Below, piece by piece: positions 6,221 through 8,832 of a stretch of 8,832 bases of DNA; position 1 is the stretch's first letter; the number at the start of each line of letters is the position of its first letter. The notes below the pieces were generated by a model. That model ran no database searches, was not told where the DNA came from, and was given only the letters and a program-made list of their open reading frames with translations. The position numbers and the translations under genes are program-made. This stretch comes from Clostridiales bacterium (lineage in GTDB: Bacteria > Bacillota > Clostridia > Peptostreptococcales > Anaerovoracaceae): the NCBI GenBank assembly GCA_009778415.1, contig WRJV01000240.1, forward strand, positions 1 to 8,832, written 5' to 3'.

Positions 6221-6235
6221 TAAAAATCGAAAATT

Positions 6236-6253
6236 GGGCAATCAGCCTTTGCC
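6236..6253 (-). terminator. Weak possible terminator after the sulfur operon
   Basis: On the minus strand, GGCAA (6249-6253) pairs with TTGCC (6237-6241) around a 7-nt loop, followed by CAATTTTCGATTTTT. The stem is short and the T-run is broken, so this is at best a weak intrinsic terminator. It lies between the stop of the last sulfur gene (6268) and the next promoter, where a terminator would be expected. Confidence 0.3.
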
Positions 6254-6267
6254 TGCTAGCGCTCTTG

Positions 6268-6468
6268 CTATTTTGAAAAAATGCTAGTGAACAGCAAACT
6301 GCCGATCAACAATCCCCAAATTGTGCTAAAAATTGGGGAGGAGGTAATGGGGCATGTCCCTGATGCGCACCCGACATAGTACCAATACGTGAAGCCTCCG
6401 GCGCCGCCGATTGCGGCGCCGGCTGGATAATACCAATAATGCTTTGTTATTTCAGCTATTTTCCCCAT
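6268..6468 (-). CDS. DUF6132-like small membrane protein of the sulfur operon
   Basis: This 66-residue protein has two hydrophobic segments: roughly residues 13-32 (YYPAGAAIGGAGGFTYWYY) and 48-63 (STIWGLLIGSLLFTSI). Between them is the conserved loop VGCASGTCPITSSP, with two cysteines (Cys34 and Cys39) five apart. The layout matches the small DUF6132 family, which I recall as often found beside rhodanese and sulfur-transfer genes. The start at 6468 is chosen because GTGAGGG precedes it and because the longer frame from 6507 would overlap the end of the reductase. It begins only 5 nt after the reductase stop, so translation is probably coupled. The function is unknown. The cysteine loop and context suggest handling of sulfur at the membrane, but this is inference. 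Confidence 0.8.
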   Translation of the reverse strand: MGKIAEITKHYWYYPAGAAIGGAGGFTYWYYVGCASGTCPITSSPIFSTIWGLLIGSLLFTSIFSK

Positions 6469-6473
6469 GTCCC

Positions 6474-8123
6474 TCACCCACTGAAAATCGAATCGTAGAG
6501 TTGGCAACCCCCGCTCAGGTTGTAAGAGTCAAAGCCGTTCTGGGAAAGGATGCGTGCGGCGATGTACCCCCGCAGCCCAATCTGGCAGACGACATATGCC
6601 TTTTTCGCCTTGTCCAGCTCCCCAATGCGGCTTCGCAGCTCGTCCACAGGGATGTTTATGAAACCATCGATATGGCTGTTTCTGTACTCCGACTTCGTGC
6701 GCACGTCAAGCAACGTGACGCTGCCGTCTCGCGGAAGGCTTTCTACATCGTGCCAATGAAAGTTTTTCACCTTTCCTGTCAACAGGTTTTCTATTACAAA
6801 GCCAGCCATGTTGACCGGGTCCTTCGCCGACGAGTAAGGCGGCGCGTAGCAAAGTTCCAGCTGCGTCAAGTCGTATGCTGTCATGCCGTCGCGAATAGCT
6901 GTTGCCAACACGTCGCACCGCTTGTCCACGCCGTCAAAGCCAATGACCTGCGCTCCGAGTATCTTGCCCGTCTTCTTTTCAAATATGGTTTTGACAGACA
7001 TAGTCTGCGCATCTGGATAATAGCTCGCATGGCTCGGTGAAAAGGTGAAAGACTTGTCGTACTCCAGCCCAAGGGATTTCGCCGTTTTTTCATTGAGCCC
7101 GGTAGTTGCGACAGTCATGTCAAAGATTTTCAGGATAGCCGACCCTTGCGTTCCGTGAAATTCCGAGGAAATCCCGCAGATGTTGTCCGCAATGATGCGC
7201 CCCTGCTTATTGGCTGGGCCTGCCAACGGGATGGATTTCTTCTGGCCCGACACAAAATCAGTAACTTCCACTGCGTCGCCTGCCGCGTAAATGTCAGCAT
7301 CTGAAGTGCGCATGTTTTTGTCTACCACTATTGAACCGCGCTCGTTGACCTCAAGGCCGGCCGATTTTGCCAGTGCGCTTTCGGGCCTTACGCCGACGCC
7401 CATGATGAGCATGTCGGTCATAATTTCACCTTGCCCAATTTCGACCCCGAGGCGCCCGTCCTTGTCGTTTATGCCCTTGACGGCGTCGTTCAGAATCAGC
7501 TTCGCGCCCTTCTGCACCAGGTACCCGTGTACGCTGCACGCCATGTCAAAATCCAAGGGTGCGATCACTTGGTTTGCCATCTCCACAACAGTGACGGACA
7601 GTCCGGCGTTCATCAGGTTTTCTGCCATCTCGATGCCTATGTAGCCGCCGCCGACAACTACCACGTCACGGGGGTGCTCTTTTTCGATGTGTTCCTTGAT
7701 TTTGATCACGTCCGGTATGTTGCGGAGCGTAAAGACTTTTTTGTTGTTGATGCCTCCTATGTTTGGCACCAAGGGGGCGGCGCCAGGCGACAAAACCAGT
7801 GCGTCGTATGTCTCTTGATAAGACTCGCCTGTCCTCACGTCTTTCGCCGTAACGGCTTTCTTTTCCTTGTCAATCGAAACCACCTCTTGGAATGTCCGAA
7901 CGTCCACATTGAACCGTGCATGAAAACTCTCCGGCGTTTGCAGAGTCAAATTTCTTTTGTCAGTGATTTTCCCCCCAATGTAATAAGGGAGTCCGCAGTT
8001 GGCGAACGATATGTGTTCGCCGCGTTCAAACATTACGATTTCTGCTGTCTCGTCCAGCCGTCTGAGCCTTGCCGCCGCAGAAGCGCCGCCAGCGACGCCG
8101 CCAACGATAATAATTTTTTTCAT
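6474..8123 (-). CDS. cdr: CoA-disulfide/persulfide reductase with C-terminal rhodanese domain
   Basis: This 549-residue flavoprotein belongs to the CoADR-Rhd class (compare Npsr of Shewanella and the Bacillus anthracis enzyme). It would reduce CoA disulfide or CoA/protein persulfides with NAD(P)H, releasing H2S. Seen: FAD-binding GGVAGGASAA (residues 8-17), redox-active Cys43 in FANCGLPYYIGG, NAD(P)-binding GGGYIG (158-163), the second FAD motif DIYAAGDAVE, and YAPPYSSAKDP in the dimer domain. The rhodanese domain covers about 460-549 with DVRTKSEY and active-site Cys513 in CQIGLRG. All key residues are present and the length is normal for the fusion. GGAGGA (8129-8134) precedes the ATG and abuts the stop of the upstream rhodanese gene 13 nt away. 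It is cytosolic and co-transcribed with its neighbours. The substrate choice between CoA disulfide and persulfide is not settled by sequence. Confidence 0.93.
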   Translation of the reverse strand: MKKIIIVGGVAGGASAAARLRRLDETAEIVMFERGEHISFANCGLPYYIGGKITDKRNLTLQTPESFHARFNVDVRTFQEVVSIDKEKKAVTAKDVRTGESYQETYDALVLSPGAAPLVPNIGGINNKKVFTLRNIPDVIKIKEHIEKEHPRDVVVVGGGYIGIEMAENLMNAGLSVTVVEMANQVIAPLDFDMACSVHGYLVQKGAKLILNDAVKGINDKDGRLGVEIGQGEIMTDMLIMGVGVRPESALAKSAGLEVNERGSIVVDKNMRTSDADIYAAGDAVEVTDFVSGQKKSIPLAGPANKQGRIIADNICGISSEFHGTQGSAILKIFDMTVATTGLNEKTAKSLGLEYDKSFTFSPSHASYYPDAQTMSVKTIFEKKTGKILGAQVIGFDGVDKRCDVLATAIRDGMTAYDLTQLELCYAPPYSSAKDPVNMAGFVIENLLTGKVKNFHWHDVESLPRDGSVTLLDVRTKSEYRNSHIDGFINIPVDELRSRIGELDKAKKAYVVCQIGLRGYIAARILSQNGFDSYNLSGGCQLYDSIFSG

Positions 8124-8136
8124 AATTGTCCTCCTC

Positions 8137-8472
8137 TTATCCTTTCGCAGTTTCGTAGGGCCAGCTCATGATTCCGCCAAAACTCACCACATCCGTATAT
8201 CCCATGTTGGCAAGTACTCTGAGGGCGCTGCCCGCTCTCGCCCCGCTCTGGCAGTAAATCAAAATCGGCACATCTTTGTCGGGCAAATCGGTTGCTGCTC
8301 GTTCCTGCAGCTGGTCAAGCGGGATCAGTTTCGCGCCCTTGATCCGTATTTGCTTGTATTCCTGCTTAGTGCGGACATCCAGCAGCACATACTTGTCCAG
8401 CTTTTCCATCCTTTCGCGCGCTTCCTTCGGGGAAATCGTCTTTCCACCAAAGAGTGTTGAGAAAATGCTCAT
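8137..8472 (-). CDS. Single-domain rhodanese (sulfurtransferase)
   Basis: This 111-residue protein is one rhodanese domain preceded by a short N-terminal stretch (MSIFSTLFGGKTISPKEA). Seen: LLDVRTKQEYKQIRIKGA (residues 30-47), the PLDQL segment, and active-site Cys74 in the loop CQSGARA, followed by LANMGYTDVVSFGGIMSW, the usual C-terminal end of the domain. The cysteine loop supports persulfide carriage: taking sulfane sulfur onto Cys74 and passing it to an acceptor. It sits between the sensor and the rhodanese-fused reductase, so it may donate to or share substrates with the reductase. AGGAG (8481-8485) precedes the ATG. It is probably cytosolic; no signal peptide is evident. It looks intact. 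Confidence 0.93.
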   Translation of the reverse strand: MSIFSTLFGGKTISPKEARERMEKLDKYVLLDVRTKQEYKQIRIKGAKLIPLDQLQERAATDLPDKDVPILIYCQSGARAGSALRVLANMGYTDVVSFGGIMSWPYETAKG

Positions 8473-8530
8473 TGTTGGTTCTCCTAACTTTATATAAATT
8501 TTTTATTTTTGACGTGCTTCGTGGCTGATT

Positions 8531-8809
8531 TCAGCAATAATGCTTCGTCAGTACCTTGATTATTTCGATAATCCTGCGGTCGGCAATCGAATAAGTGACG
8601 CTGACGCCTGTTTTGGTAAAATCCAATATCCTGTGCGCTTTCAGTAAAGACAAATGCTGCGAGAGCGCTGACTGGGTGATGTTTGGGACATATTTCGATA
8701 TTTCGTTCACAGCCAATGGCTGCTCCATCAGGCAGCAAACAATGAGAAGACGGCTTTCGTTTGCTAACACTTTCAACAATTCCGCGATCTGCTTCGCTTG
8801 TTCTTCCAT
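8531..8809 (-). CDS. ArsR-family repressor, probable persulfide sensor
   Basis: This 92-residue winged-helix protein has the ArsR/SmtB fold: LLKVLANESRLLIVCCLME (residues 11-29) is the family's helix 2 region, and ITQSALSQHLSLLKAHRIL (44-62) is the recognition helix region. It lacks the metal-site ELCVCDL motif of ArsR or SmtB. Instead it has Cys25, Cys26 and a C-terminal Cys92. Aligned by eye to my recollection of BigR and SqrR, Cys25 and Cys92 fall at the two cysteines that form a tetrasulfide link when sulfane sulfur is present, which releases DNA. It heads a sulfur operon, which fits autoregulation. AAGGAG (8819-8824) lies 9 nt before the ATG. Its promoter is outside the window. The 58-bp gap to the next gene is AT-rich with no terminator, so read-through is likely. 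Confidence 0.9.
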   Translation of the reverse strand: MEEQAKQIAELLKVLANESRLLIVCCLMEQPLAVNEISKYVPNITQSALSQHLSLLKAHRILDFTKTGVSVTYSIADRRIIEIIKVLTKHYC

Positions 8810-8832
8810 GCAAGGCCACTCCTTTCGTTAGC

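Noticed and set aside
5371..6242. ATTGGGCAAT direct repeats (5373-5382 and 6233-6242) flanking the GNAT unit, with an inverted copy at 5647-5656
   Set aside because: Ten to thirteen matching bases in nearly 9 kb can occur by chance, one copy is inside the coding region, and no integrase or transposase is present.
7291..8460. Plus-strand open frames opposite the reductase and rhodanese
   Set aside because: They are shadows of strongly supported minus-strand genes, and none has a convincing ribosome binding site or domain.
1..8832. tRNA, rRNA, CRISPR array, transposase or integrase
   Set aside because: No cloverleaf, spaced direct repeats, or transposase or integrase protein motifs were seen on either strand by eye.

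Overview
The window is about 8.8 kb of a bacterial chromosome, and every gene I can support lies on the minus strand, so transcription runs from the high-coordinate end to the low-coordinate end. Strong AGGAGG-type ribosome binding sites, sigma-A-like promoters with 17-bp spacers, an EF-G2-type GTPase, CoA-disulfide reductase with a fused rhodanese, and paired Gate-domain proteins point to an anaerobic member of the Bacillota (Clostridia or Negativicutes). The genus cannot be named from this sequence alone.

Region 1 (about 8832 to 6268) is a compact sulfur operon: an ArsR-family repressor with a cysteine pair placed like that of the persulfide sensors BigR/SqrR, a single-domain rhodanese, a CoA-disulfide/persulfide reductase with a C-terminal rhodanese domain, and a 66-residue DUF6132-like membrane protein. 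The last three genes are separated by only 13 and 5 nt. Together they look like a regulated module for sensing, carrying and reducing sulfane sulfur.

Region 2 (about 6220 to 4021) is visibly AT-richer and looks like an accessory or defence insert. It holds a two-gene unit with its own promoter: a 58-residue charged protein missing from a simple ORF list, overlapping by ATGA a 201-residue GNAT acetyltransferase, arranged like a toxin-antitoxin pair. After it comes a decayed restriction-modification gene. Its N-terminus, its DPACGSG methylase core and an unrecognised C-terminal piece lie in three different reading frames, and the NPPY catalytic motif is gone. A perfect 25-bp palindrome covers the predicted -10 box of this gene.

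Region 3 (about 4024 to 1629) starts with a good promoter overlapping the stop codon of the decayed gene. It contains a DUF4143-type ATPase (P-loop plus a PD-(D/E)XK-like C-terminus) and two overlapping genes for half-size Gate-domain membrane proteins, SpmA/SpmB/FeoB-like. These three may be co-transcribed.

Region 4 (1628 to 1) is a near-consensus promoter bracketed by two similar palindromes. It drives an EF-G paralogue of the EF-G2 type, whose last part (end of domain IV and domain V) runs off the window.
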